From the NCBI RefSeq assembly GCF_030269125.1, contig NZ_BSSM01000010.1, forward strand, positions 62,001 to 126,000: 64,000 bases of DNA. The letters run 5' to 3'. Both the position numbers and the translations under genes were made by a program. The notes beneath the pieces were generated by a model. That model had not been told where the DNA came from. It did no database searches and saw nothing but the letters and a program-made list of their open reading frames with translations. Source of the stretch: Streptomyces hygroscopicus subsp. hygroscopicus. GTDB lineage: Bacteria > Actinomycetota > Actinomycetes > Streptomycetales > Streptomycetaceae. Each line of letters begins with the position of its first letter. Within the stretch, counting starts at the first letter, position 1. This document shows positions 25,099 through 33,419 of the stretch, one piece after another.

Positions 25099-26442
25099 AT
25101 GGACGCGGAGACCGAGCCGGAGCCCACGCCGGGTGCCGCCGCCGTGCCGGAATCGGGTGCTGGTGCCGGACCGGAACCGGGTGCCGCCGCCGTGCCGGAA
25201 TCGGGTGCCGCCGCCGTGCCGGAATCGGGTGCTGGTGCCGGACCGGAATCGGGTGCCGCCGCCGTGCCGGAATCGGGTGCTGGTGCCGGACCGGAACCGA
25301 GTGCCGCCGCCGTGCCGGAACCCGGTGCCGACGCCGTGCCGGAACCCGGTGCCGACGCCGCGCCCGAACCGGGTGCCGGTACCGGACCGGGACCGGGAGC
25401 GGGCCCGCGGACCCCGGCCGGCCCCGAGCACCGCCGTCTCCTGCGCCGCGCCCTCACCGCCGTCGGCCTCTGCCTCCTCCTGCTGGTCCTCGCCCTGCTC
25501 ACCGCCGAAGGCGCGCTCCGTGCCGGCTACTCCGGCGATCCCGCCCCCGGCACCCGCAGCCGGGATCGGGACGCGCTCTGGCTCGGGCACGCCTGGGTGG
25601 ACGGGCGGAAGACGCAGAAGGACGTCGAGGGGCTCGCGCGGCGGTTGAGAGGTACCGGGATCAGGGATCTGTACGTGCACTCCGGGCCCCTGGAGGACGA
25701 CGGGACGCTGCCCGACTCGGCCTACCCGAAGGCGCGTTGGCTGATCGGTTCCCTGCACCGGGAGTTGCCCGGCGTGCGGGTGCAGGCATGGCTCGGGGAC
25801 GTGCTCGCGAGTGAGGGGCCCAAGGGGCTGCGCCTGGAGCGCCCCGCGACCCGGGCCGCGGTCCTCGCCTCCACGCGGCGGATTCTCGCCGCCGGTTTCC
25901 AGGGCGCGCACTTCGACCTGGAGCCGTTGCACTCGGGCGACCACGACTACCTGGCCCTCCTCGACGACCTGCGTGCCCTCACCCACGCCCACCACGCACT
26001 GCTGTCCGTCGCCGCCCACCAGATCGACCCCCTCCCTGGCTTCCACTCCTTCTGGGGCGCGACCACCGGCCATCCGAAGTGGTGGTCGCAGGCGTACTTC
26101 GGGCAGGTGGCCCGCCGGGTGGACCAGATCGCCGTGATGTCGTACGACACCATGCAGCCGCTGCCGAGCCTGTACGGCGGCTACGTGGCCCAGCAGACCA
26201 GCCTCGCCCTGGAGGTCACCCCCGATTCCACCCACCTCCTCATGGGCCTGCCCTTCTACCACGAGAACCGGTTCGGGCACTGGGCCCGCGCGGAGACCGT
26301 CCCGGCCGCCGTTCGGGGCGTACGCCTCGGACTGTCCCGCACCGACGCCCACCGCACCCGCTTCGGCGTCGCCCTGTACGTCGACTTCGCCGCCACGGAG
26401 GCGGACTGGCGGGCGTACCGGGAGGGGTGGGCGGCGCAGTAG
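25099..26442 (+). CDS. Membrane-anchored GH18-like glycoside hydrolase domain protein
   Basis: This protein of 447 residues begins with an 8-residue tandem repeat (12-99), then a membrane helix (LTAVGLCLLLLVLALLTAEG, about 122-141) and an external domain (about 160-447). That domain fits a TIM-barrel of the GH18 type: LYVHSGPL, VQAWLGDV, GFQGAHFDLEPL (the catalytic DxE position), AVMSYDTMQP and LLMGLPFY lie in the expected order. In chitinases the motif is DxxDxDxE; here only the last FDLEP part is clear, so activity is uncertain. The N-terminus would be cytoplasmic and the barrel outside. The ATG at 25099 follows acaggggg. Confidence 0.7.
   Translation: MDAETEPEPTPGAAAVPESGAGAGPEPGAAAVPESGAAAVPESGAGAGPESGAAAVPESGAGAGPEPSAAAVPEPGADAVPEPGADAAPEPGAGTGPGPGAGPRTPAGPEHRRLLRRALTAVGLCLLLLVLALLTAEGALRAGYSGDPAPGTRSRDRDALWLGHAWVDGRKTQKDVEGLARRLRGTGIRDLYVHSGPLEDDGTLPDSAYPKARWLIGSLHRELPGVRVQAWLGDVLASEGPKGLRLERPATRAAVLASTRRILAAGFQGAHFDLEPLHSGDHDYLALLDDLRALTHAHHALLSVAAHQIDPLPGFHSFWGATTGHPKWWSQAYFGQVARRVDQIAVMSYDTMQPLPSLYGGYVAQQTSLALEVTPDSTHLLMGLPFYHENRFGHWARAETVPAAVRGVRLGLSRTDAHRTRFGVALYVDFAATEADWRAYREGWAAQ
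25132..25395 (+). repeat. Tandem 24-bp repeat, 11 units, in coding sequence
   Basis: Eleven contiguous 24-base units encode eight-residue repeats alternating GAAAVPES and GAGAGPEP, drifting to GADAVPEP and GAGTGPGP at the right end. Left-hand units are nearly identical in DNA, showing recent expansion; right-hand units are degenerate. It forms a flexible acidic Pro/Glu/Ala tail before the membrane helix of the GH18-like protein. Confidence 0.93.
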
Positions 26443-26866
26443 CCGAGGCCGGGTTCGTCCTGCGTGGTGCGTCCGCGGTCGCGGCCGGCGCGGTCGGCCG
26501 CGTCCACCGGGTGCATGTCCGGTTCCGCGACGCGCATCGGGAAGCGCGGGCCCGCGAACGCCCGCCCGCTCTCCTCGTGGTCGCGCACCACATGGCATGT
26601 TCCGGGACAGGAAGCACTCGACGTACTCGCGGAACTCCTGCGAGCGGTCCACGTCCTCCTGGAACGTGCGGCACTCGCCGGGGGAAGGGCCGGCCGGGCC
26701 GGCAGACCGGCCGCCGTGCCGGCGGGCGCCGGCCACCAGCGGTCGGTCCGCGGGTGGACGGCGGCGATCGCGGCGCGCCCGGGGGCGCGCACGCCGCCGC
26801 CGTCGTGTCGGTGTTCCGTACCAGTGGCCAAGACAGCACTCCGGTCGGCTCGGGGAACGGGGGCGT
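26443..26866. other. Intergenic stretch with possible decayed coding sequence
   Basis: These 424 bases have no intact gene I trust. On the minus strand a segment reading TFQEDVDRSQEFREYVECF (about 26605-26665) has good third-base bias, but the bias shifts to another minus-strand frame on either side (for example CHVVRDHEESGRAFAGPR), as if a small gene had suffered frameshifts. No start with a ribosome site links the pieces. I regard it as a likely gene remnant. Confidence 0.35.
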
Positions 26867-27154
26867 TCAGGGGGCGTGCCGGTCACGGGCGCCCAGGCCC
26901 TCGTCGTCCGAGTCCGTCCACAGGCTGATGTCGTACGGCGTGTCGGAGACGGTGACGAGGTCGGGCCGGTTCGCGGAGCCCTGGGCGGCGGCCGACTCGC
27001 GCAGCAGCGCCACGCTCTCGCGCAGGTGGTCGGCGTCCAGGCGGGCCCGGCGCACCTCCAGGCCGCCGCCGAGCTGCTGCTCCAGCCGGTCCAGCGACCG
27101 CCGCAGTTCGTCGAGACTGCGCTGGGCCATGGTCAGGTCGTCGTGCACGGACAT
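26867..27154 (-). CDS. Small coiled-coil hypothetical protein
   Basis: This is a 95-residue soluble protein. The first 60 residues form an amphipathic coiled coil (MAQRSLDELRRSLDRLEQQL), and the acidic C-terminus contains DTPYDISLWTDSDDEGLG. The ATG has a ribosome site (gtgaggg) at good spacing. I do not recognise a named family. It stands alone, divergent from the binding-protein gene at 27443 across 288 bases. Confidence 0.65.
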   Translation of the reverse strand: MSVHDDLTMAQRSLDELRRSLDRLEQQLGGGLEVRRARLDADHLRESVALLRESAAAQGSANRPDLVTVSDTPYDISLWTDSDDEGLGARDRHAP

Positions 27155-27442
27155 GATGTGCCCTCACTTCCGCGGATGCTGCGGGTCCCGGGCGGCATTG
27201 TTCATGCGCCTGAGAGTGTTGCGCGTCACACCTGGTGCTGTGAAGGCGTCTGCGTCGATGGGACAGGCGCGCGGGTGCTTGACCCGGTGTGTTTGCGCCG
27301 CACGGGTGGGCTTGCCGTCCGTCGCCGCCGTGTCGCTCGTGGTTGGCGGATCCTTTCCTCTTCAGTAGCCGCATAGATCTGATCAGCTCCAAATACCGCC
27401 AAACGTGATCGTATCGCTCGCGGCTTCCCGGAGGTAGCAGAG

Positions 27443-29563
27443 ATGTCCCACCACGGCGTCGGCCTGCGCGCGGTCCTGCGCTCGGCCGCCTTCCTCACCG
27501 CGGGCGCGCTCGCGGTACCGCTGCTCGCGGGGTGCGGCTCGGACGAGGACGTGGCCAAGCCCCTCGCCGCGCAGGACATCGACCTGGTCGCCCGCAGCCA
27601 GGTGGCCGACGGCGGCACCCTGAAGTGGGCCGTGGACGACCTCCCGGAGACGCTGAACACCTACCAGGCCGACGCCGACACGGGGACCACCCGCGTCGCC
27701 CAGGCCGTGCTGCCGTCCATGTTCCGGATGGACGCCTCGGGCCGGCCGGTCGTCAACCCCTCGTATCTGGAGTCCGCCAAGGTCATCGAGACCGAGCCGC
27801 GCCAGGTGGTGCTGTACAAGCTGAACCAGCAGGCCGTGTGGAGCGACGGCCGGGAGATCGGCGCCGCCGACTTCGTCGCCCAGTGGCGCGCCCTGTCCGG
27901 CAGGGACAGCGCCTACTGGACCGCGCGCAACGCCGGGTACGACCGCATCGAGAAGATCGAGCGCGGCGCCAACGACCTCCAGGTCCGGGTCACCTTCTCC
28001 CGCCCCTACGCCGACTGGAAGTCGCTGTTCTCGCCGCTGTACCCGAAGGACATCACGGGCACCCCGGACGCCTTCAACGACGGCGCCCGCCGCAAGCTGG
28101 CCGTCAGCGCAGGGCCGTTCAAAGTGGACAAGGTCGACACCGTCGCCCAGGACATCGTCCTCACCCGCAACCCCCGGTGGTGGGGCAGACCGGCCAAGCT
28201 GAACCAGATCGTGCTGCACTCCGTGCCCCGCGACAAGCGGATCGGCGCGCTCGCCGACGGCAGCGCGGACCTCGCCGACCTCGACCCGGCCGACGCCGAG
28301 CGGATCGGGCTCGCCGCGCGCGAGAAGGGCACCGGGGCCCCGCTCCAGGGCGGCGGGAGGACGTCGCTGGCGACGCTGCGCTCCTGGGCGCGCGCCCACG
28401 GACTCGACTCGGGCGACGTGAGGGCGGGCGGCACGAAGCTGGTCCGGGCCGTCACCGAGTACCTCGACCAGCAGACGGCCCTCCAGGCATTCGGCGTCCG
28501 CAAGTCCCTGGAGCCCGCCTACACCCAGCTCGCCCTCAACGGCGCCTCCGGGCCGCTCACCGACGAGCGGGTCCGCCGGGCCATCGCGCGCGCCCTGGAC
28601 CGCAAGGAGATCGCCCGCCTGGTGCTCACCCCGCTGGGCCTGCCCGCCGTCCCCGTCGGCAGCCACCTCGCCCTGTCCGGGCAGCCCGCGTACGCCGACG
28701 ACAGCGGGGCGCTGGGCGCGCAGGACACCAAGGCGGCGCAGGCGCTGCTCGCGGAGGCCGGATGGGTGCCCGGCGGGCCGGTCAAGGAGGAGAAGAAGGG
28801 GCAGAAGGCGGCCGGACCCGAGAGCGGTCACGAGGACAAGTCGGACGGCGGCCGGGACGGCGAGTACATCGTCGGCGAGGACGACAAGGGCGACGCCGGC
28901 GGCAGGCACCTCGCGGAGGAGGGCCGGCACGGGGGCGCGGCCGGGGCGTACGCCCCCAAGGGCACGGCGGCCCCGGCCGGGGCCAGGACCGGGCCGCTCG
29001 CCAAGGACGGCAAGGCGCTCACGCTCCGCTTCGTCCTGCCGTCCGGGCCCGGGTCGGACACGCTGAACACCGTGGCGACGCGGATCTCCGCGATGCTGGA
29101 CCGGCTGGGGATCACGACGACGATCACCAAGGTGTCCGACGAGAGCTACTTCAGGGACCACATCGCCGCGGGCGACTTCGACCTCGCGCTGTACTCCTGG
29201 CCGTCCTCCGCCTTCCCGGCGACCGACGCGCGGCCGATCTACGCCAAGCCGCTGCCGGGCGCGGACGGCTCGGTGAACGTCGAGCAGAACTACACGCGGG
29301 TCGGCACGGACCAGGTCGACCAGCTCTTCGAGCAGGCGGCCACCACGCTCGACGAGGACGAGGCGAAGTCGCTGATCCGGCAGGCCGACTCCCGCATCTG
29401 GGCCACCGCCGGCTCCATCCCGCTCTACCAGCGGCCGCAGCTGGTGGGGGCGCGGAGGAACCTGGTGAACGCCGGGGCGTTCGGATTCCAGACGCCCGTC
29501 TACGAGGACATGGGCTTCCTGAAGAAGGGGGCGAAGGTCTCTCCGAGCCCGAGGGCGAGCTGA
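27443..29563 (+). CDS. Family 5 peptide-type ABC transporter substrate-binding lipoprotein (orphan)
   Basis: This 706-residue precursor has a lipoprotein signal ending LLAGC (Cys at about 31). The fold is that of DppA/OppA proteins: GTLKWAVDDLPETLNTYQAD at the start of domain I, AGPFKVDKVDTVAQDIVLTRNPRWWG in the middle, and VNVEQNYTRVGTDQVDQLFE near the end. A charged low-complexity insert of about 70 residues (about 447-520) interrupts domain II. No permease or ATPase gene is attached, and typA follows, so it may share a permease encoded elsewhere. The ATG follows ggaggtag. Confidence 0.88.
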   Translation: MSHHGVGLRAVLRSAAFLTAGALAVPLLAGCGSDEDVAKPLAAQDIDLVARSQVADGGTLKWAVDDLPETLNTYQADADTGTTRVAQAVLPSMFRMDASGRPVVNPSYLESAKVIETEPRQVVLYKLNQQAVWSDGREIGAADFVAQWRALSGRDSAYWTARNAGYDRIEKIERGANDLQVRVTFSRPYADWKSLFSPLYPKDITGTPDAFNDGARRKLAVSAGPFKVDKVDTVAQDIVLTRNPRWWGRPAKLNQIVLHSVPRDKRIGALADGSADLADLDPADAERIGLAAREKGTGAPLQGGGRTSLATLRSWARAHGLDSGDVRAGGTKLVRAVTEYLDQQTALQAFGVRKSLEPAYTQLALNGASGPLTDERVRRAIARALDRKEIARLVLTPLGLPAVPVGSHLALSGQPAYADDSGALGAQDTKAAQALLAEAGWVPGGPVKEEKKGQKAAGPESGHEDKSDGGRDGEYIVGEDDKGDAGGRHLAEEGRHGGAAGAYAPKGTAAPAGARTGPLAKDGKALTLRFVLPSGPGSDTLNTVATRISAMLDRLGITTTITKVSDESYFRDHIAAGDFDLALYSWPSSAFPATDARPIYAKPLPGADGSVNVEQNYTRVGTDQVDQLFEQAATTLDEDEAKSLIRQADSRIWATAGSIPLYQRPQLVGARRNLVNAGAFGFQTPVYEDMGFLKKGAKVSPSPRAS

Positions 29564-29779
29564 TCGCCGTCGCCTTCCGCGGGTGCGCGGGAGGCCGCTC
29601 GCGCACCCGCGGCACAGCCGCGCACGGGCACGTCCCGCGCCCCTCGGGTCGGCCCGGCGAGCCCCGACTGCAAACGGCACGTACCATGGGGTGAGGCCGT
29701 GGCGTGTCAAGCCCGGCAGGCCCGCGTCACACAGACGTCGCAGCAGGGCCTTCTCACCACTCTGGGAGTTCGCCGCACT

Positions 29780-31687
29780 ATGGCCACGCGCCACGACATC
29801 CGCAACGTCGCCATCGTCGCCCACGTCGACCACGGCAAGACCACCATCGTCGACGGCATGCTGAAGCAGGCCGGCGCGTTCGCCGCCCACCAGCTCGACC
29901 AGGTCGACGACCGGGTGATGGACTCGAACGACCTGGAGCGTGAGAAGGGCATCACGATCCTCGCCAAGAACACGGCGGTGAAGTACCACCCCAAGGACGG
30001 CGGGGAGCCCATCACCATCAACATCATCGACACCCCCGGCCACGCCGACTTCGGTGGCGAGGTCGAGCGCGGTCTGTCGATGGTCGACGGTGTGGTGCTG
30101 CTGGTGGACGCCTCCGAGGGCCCGCTGCCGCAGACCCGCTTCGTGCTGCGCAAGGCGCTCCAGCAGCGCCTGCCCGTCATCCTGTGCATCAACAAGACGG
30201 ACCGCCCGGACGCCCGCATCGACGAGGTCGTCAACGAGACGTACGACCTCTTCCTCGACCTGGACGCGGACGAGGAGCAGATCGAGTTCCCGATCGTCTA
30301 CGCCTGCGGCCGTGACGGCGTCGCGTCGCTGACCAAGCCGCAGGACGGCACCGTCCCGGCCGACAGCGACAGCCTGGAGCCGTTCTTCTCCACGATCCTT
30401 GAGCACATCCCGGCCCCGACGTACGACGAGGCCGCGCCGCTCCAGGCCCACGTCACCAACCTCGACGCCGACAACTTCCTCGGCCGTATCGCGCTGCTCC
30501 GGGTCGAGCAGGGCGAACTGCGCAAGGGCCAGACCGTGGCCTGGATCAAGCGCGACGGTTCCGTCAGCAACGTGCGCATCTCCGAGCTGATGATGACCGA
30601 GGCGCTCACCCGCAAGCCCGCCGAGATGGCCGGTCCGGGCGACATCTGCGCCGTCGCCGGTATCCCGGACATCATGATCGGCGAGACCCTGGCCGACCCG
30701 GAGAACCCGGTCGCGCTCCCGCTGATCACGGTGGACGAGCCGGCGATCTCCATGGTCATCGGCACGAACACCTCGCCGCTGGTCGGCCGCGGCGGCACCG
30801 GCAAGGGCGCCGACGCGAAGGCGGCCGTCAAGGACCGCAAGGTCACCGCCCGCCAGGTCAAGGACCGCCTCGACCGCGAGCTGATCGGCAACGTCTCGCT
30901 GCGCGTCCTGGACACCGAGCGCCCCGACGCCTGGGAGGTGCAGGGCCGTGGTGAGCTGGCGCTCGCCATCCTGGTCGAGCAGATGCGCCGCGAGGGCTAC
31001 GAGCTGACCGTCGGCAAGCCCCAGGTCGTCACCAAGGAGGTCGACGGCAAGGTCTACGAGCCGGTCGAGCGCATGACCGTCGACGTGCCCGAGGAGCACA
31101 TGGGCGCCGTCACCCAGCTCATGGGCGTCCGCAAGGGCCGCATGGACAACATGTCGAACCACGGCTCCGGCTGGGTGCGCATGGAGTTCGTGGTGCCCTC
31201 GCGCGGTCTGATCGGTTTCCGTACCGAGTTCCTGACCCAGACCCGCGGCACCGGCATCGGCCACTCCATCCACGAGGGCCACGAGCCCTGGTTCGGCACC
31301 CTCACGACCCGTAACAACGGCTCGCTGGTGGCCGACCGCGCCGGTGCCGTCACCGCGTTCGCGATGACGAACCTCCAGGAGCGCGGCGTGCTCTTCGTGG
31401 AGCCGGGCACCGAGGTGTACGAGGGCATGATCGTCGGCGAGAACTCGCGCGCCGACGACATGGACGTCAACATCACCAAGGAGAAGAAGCTCACCAACAT
31501 GCGGTCCTCGACGGCCGACGTGGCGGAGTCCATCGTGCCGCCGCGCAAGCTGTCGCTGGAGCAGTCGCTGGAGTTCTGCCGCGACGACGAGTGCGTCGAG
31601 GTGACCCCGGAGGCCGTTCGCATCCGCAAGGTGAACCTCGACCAGCGTGAGCGTGCCCGCGCCGCGAGCCGCGCCAAGCACGGCTGA
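29780..31687 (+). CDS. typA: Translational GTPase TypA/BipA
   Basis: The protein has 635 residues, the usual TypA length. The G1 loop IVAHVDHGKTT is followed by effector-region sequence, DTPGHADFGGEVER (G3) and INKTDRPDAR (G4). Domains II, III and V are followed by the TypA-specific C-terminal domain (KNLSLEQ-like PPRKLSLEQSLEFCRDDECV near the end). TypA is a ribosome-binding GTPase involved in 50S assembly and stress or cold adaptation. The ATG at 29780 matches family starts; the GGGAG upstream is a little far, and an in-frame GTG at 29699 is possible but adds a non-conserved leader. Confidence 0.97.
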   Translation: MATRHDIRNVAIVAHVDHGKTTIVDGMLKQAGAFAAHQLDQVDDRVMDSNDLEREKGITILAKNTAVKYHPKDGGEPITINIIDTPGHADFGGEVERGLSMVDGVVLLVDASEGPLPQTRFVLRKALQQRLPVILCINKTDRPDARIDEVVNETYDLFLDLDADEEQIEFPIVYACGRDGVASLTKPQDGTVPADSDSLEPFFSTILEHIPAPTYDEAAPLQAHVTNLDADNFLGRIALLRVEQGELRKGQTVAWIKRDGSVSNVRISELMMTEALTRKPAEMAGPGDICAVAGIPDIMIGETLADPENPVALPLITVDEPAISMVIGTNTSPLVGRGGTGKGADAKAAVKDRKVTARQVKDRLDRELIGNVSLRVLDTERPDAWEVQGRGELALAILVEQMRREGYELTVGKPQVVTKEVDGKVYEPVERMTVDVPEEHMGAVTQLMGVRKGRMDNMSNHGSGWVRMEFVVPSRGLIGFRTEFLTQTRGTGIGHSIHEGHEPWFGTLTTRNNGSLVADRAGAVTAFAMTNLQERGVLFVEPGTEVYEGMIVGENSRADDMDVNITKEKKLTNMRSSTADVAESIVPPRKLSLEQSLEFCRDDECVEVTPEAVRIRKVNLDQRERARAASRAKHG

Positions 31688-31701
31688 TCCAGGGCCACTT
31701 G

Positions 31702-31740
31702 AACCCGGGTTCCCCCATGGTGGGGGGACCCGGGTTTTTT
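31702..31740 (+). terminator. Rho-independent terminator of typA
   Basis: A 15-bp stem (31702-31716 with 31722-31736, one G-U pair) with a five-base loop ends in six T residues. It lies 15 bases after the typA stop and separates typA from the peptide transporter leader region. Confidence 0.95.
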
Positions 31741-32233
31741 GCAACCCGTTTTCCAGTGGCGTATGTCCGGCATGCGGAGATCGCTGCCCGATACCCATGT
31801 AACAAGTCCGTTTCGCGCCTTCTACGGGCGGACACTTTGTCCAGATTTTGAAAGGTCTGGGCGCCAGCTGTGACTGAATCGAGATCTACGGGCAGTGGTC
31901 GGTGGTTCCGCGGATGGCAGATAGTTAGCCGCGTAGCGCTCGGGTCAATGGGTCACGCGCTGTGGGGACAGTTGCGTCGACTCACGAGCACCAGGGGGAG
32001 CCTGAGCCTCCGTCAGGGGTGTCGGAGGCAAGGCCAGAACCCTCTCCTGTAGGTGAACGCGTGCAGTCGTGAGGAGGAACACCCATGTGCGGTGTCGTAA
32101 GCAACAGGTGGATCGGTTCTTCGCTTCCCGTCGTGTGACCAGGTCTTGGAGCTACGCGCGTCCGGCTGCGGATTCGCGCGTCCTCGGAGTACCCGGGCAC
32201 CATTCACACCCATACCTGTGAAACGGACGAACC
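31741..32233 (+). promoter_or_regulatory. Long leader/promoter region of peptide transporter operon 1
   Basis: These 493 bases precede the first permease gene. They contain an inverted repeat CCAGA/TCTGG with a ten-base spacer (31841-31860) in an AT-richer stretch, a hairpin with GCCTCC/GGAGGC arms near 31999-32026, and a 17-codon uORF with a very strong ribosome site. The length and these elements suggest post-transcriptional control, but I could not match a known riboswitch class. Confidence 0.45.
32085..32138 (+). CDS. Putative 17-residue leader peptide (uORF)
   Basis: ATG 32085 is preceded seven bases upstream by a near-perfect ribosome site (gaggagga), stronger than that of the permease gene 95 bases downstream. 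It encodes MCGVVSNRWIGSSLPVV and then stops. Short well-translated ORFs in this position often couple translation to attenuation. No run of one amino acid points to a sensed metabolite. Confidence 0.4.
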   Translation: MCGVVSNRWIGSSLPVV

Positions 32234-33265
32234 GTGACAAGTCCTATCGACATGGGGGGCGGCGGAACCGCGGTCGTCTCCGGCGAACCAGGGCCGAAGG
32301 CGAAGGGCGAAGCCGCCCTGCTGACGGGCCGGTCTCCCGGCCAGTTGATGTGGACGCGTTTCAAGCGCGACCGCACCGGCGTGATCTCGGCCTACGTGGT
32401 GGGCTTCTTCTTCCTGGTCGGCCTGCTCGCCCCGCTGATCTCCAAGGTGTACGGCAAGAACCCGTACACGGTCTACGCGGACGAGCGCCCGGAACTCTTC
32501 GACAGCGCCGGCGTGCCGGTGCATCCCAACGGCGGCATCAGCGGCGAGTTCTGGTTCGGGCTCGAACCCGGCAACGGCTATGACGTCTTCACCAAGCTGA
32601 TCTACGGCATCCGCACCTCGCTGATGATCTCGGTCGCCGTCACCGTCGCGGTCGTCGTCACCGGCATCCTGCTCGGTGTCGCGGCCGGCTATCTCGGCGG
32701 CAGGACCGACTACTTCATCGGCCGGGTCATCGACTTCCTGCTCGCCTTCCCGGCGCAGCTGTTCTTCATCGCGAGCATGCCGGTCGTGGTCTCGCTGTTC
32801 GTCAGCCCGCGCGACGAGACGCCGACCTACGTCCGGGTGGTCGCGCTCATCATCGTGCAGTGGTTCCTGGGCTGGATGGGCCTCGGCCGCATCCTGCGCG
32901 GCACCGCACTCGCCCTGCGCGAACGGGAGTTCATCGAGGCGGCCAAGGTCAGCGGGGCCTCGCCCTGGCGGATCATCCGCAAGGAGATCCTGCCGAACAT
33001 CGTCACCCCGCTGCTGGTGCAGGCCACGTACCTGCTGCCCAACTTCGTGACCGCGGAGGCGGGTCTGTCGTACCTGGGCGTGGGCATCGTCGAACCGACG
33101 CCCGACTGGGGCCAGATGTTCTCCAAGGCGTCCACCGAGCTGGTGATGCAGAACGACATCACCTACATGTTCTTCCCCGGCGTCTCGGTGATCATCTTCG
33201 TCGTCGCCTTCAACCTGCTCGGCGACTCGGTCCGCGACGCGTTCGACCCCAAGACCGCGCGCTGA
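32234..33265 (+). CDS. Peptide ABC transporter permease, DppC/OppC type (operon 1)
   Basis: This 343-residue protein has a cytoplasmic N-terminal tail, a first membrane helix (VISAYVVGFFFLVGLLAPLI), a large external loop and five further helices. The binding-protein-dependent permease (EAA) loop is EAAKVSGASPWRIIRKEILP. The N-terminal motif WTRFKRDRTGVIS is typical of OppC_N. It starts at GTG with a poor ribosome site and may depend on the upstream uORF. It pairs with the permease at 35313. Placing this gene before the binding protein is unusual and is repeated in operon 2. Confidence 0.92.
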   Translation: MTSPIDMGGGGTAVVSGEPGPKAKGEAALLTGRSPGQLMWTRFKRDRTGVISAYVVGFFFLVGLLAPLISKVYGKNPYTVYADERPELFDSAGVPVHPNGGISGEFWFGLEPGNGYDVFTKLIYGIRTSLMISVAVTVAVVVTGILLGVAAGYLGGRTDYFIGRVIDFLLAFPAQLFFIASMPVVVSLFVSPRDETPTYVRVVALIIVQWFLGWMGLGRILRGTALALREREFIEAAKVSGASPWRIIRKEILPNIVTPLLVQATYLLPNFVTAEAGLSYLGVGIVEPTPDWGQMFSKASTELVMQNDITYMFFPGVSVIIFVVAFNLLGDSVRDAFDPKTAR

Positions 33266-33419
33266 CCCGTACCGCGGCGGCCGACGGGAGACGGGCCCGT
33301 TCGGCGACTCCTCCACACCGCACGGCACTTCAGCACTTCTCGTACCACGCCAGAGTCCTTTTCGTACCGGTGACACATACAACGCACTGGTGACACACAG
33401 ATGGGTGGGAATCCTCGTG

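Noticed and set aside
25132..25395. CRISPR-like array
   Set aside because: The 24-base units are contiguous with no spacers and stay in frame within a coding gene.
27383..31798. Very long minus-strand open frame (about 1470 codons) opposite the binding protein and typA
   Set aside because: It is a shadow of high-GC genes on the plus strand; composition is Arg/Val/Gly/Asp-rich with no recognisable domain, and the plus-strand genes are certain.
31741..32084. Riboswitch (c-di-AMP ydaO, TPP or cobalamin type) in the leader of operon 1
   Set aside because: Some bases resemble the motifs (for example a ggtgaacg stretch), but the conserved cores I know are not present.
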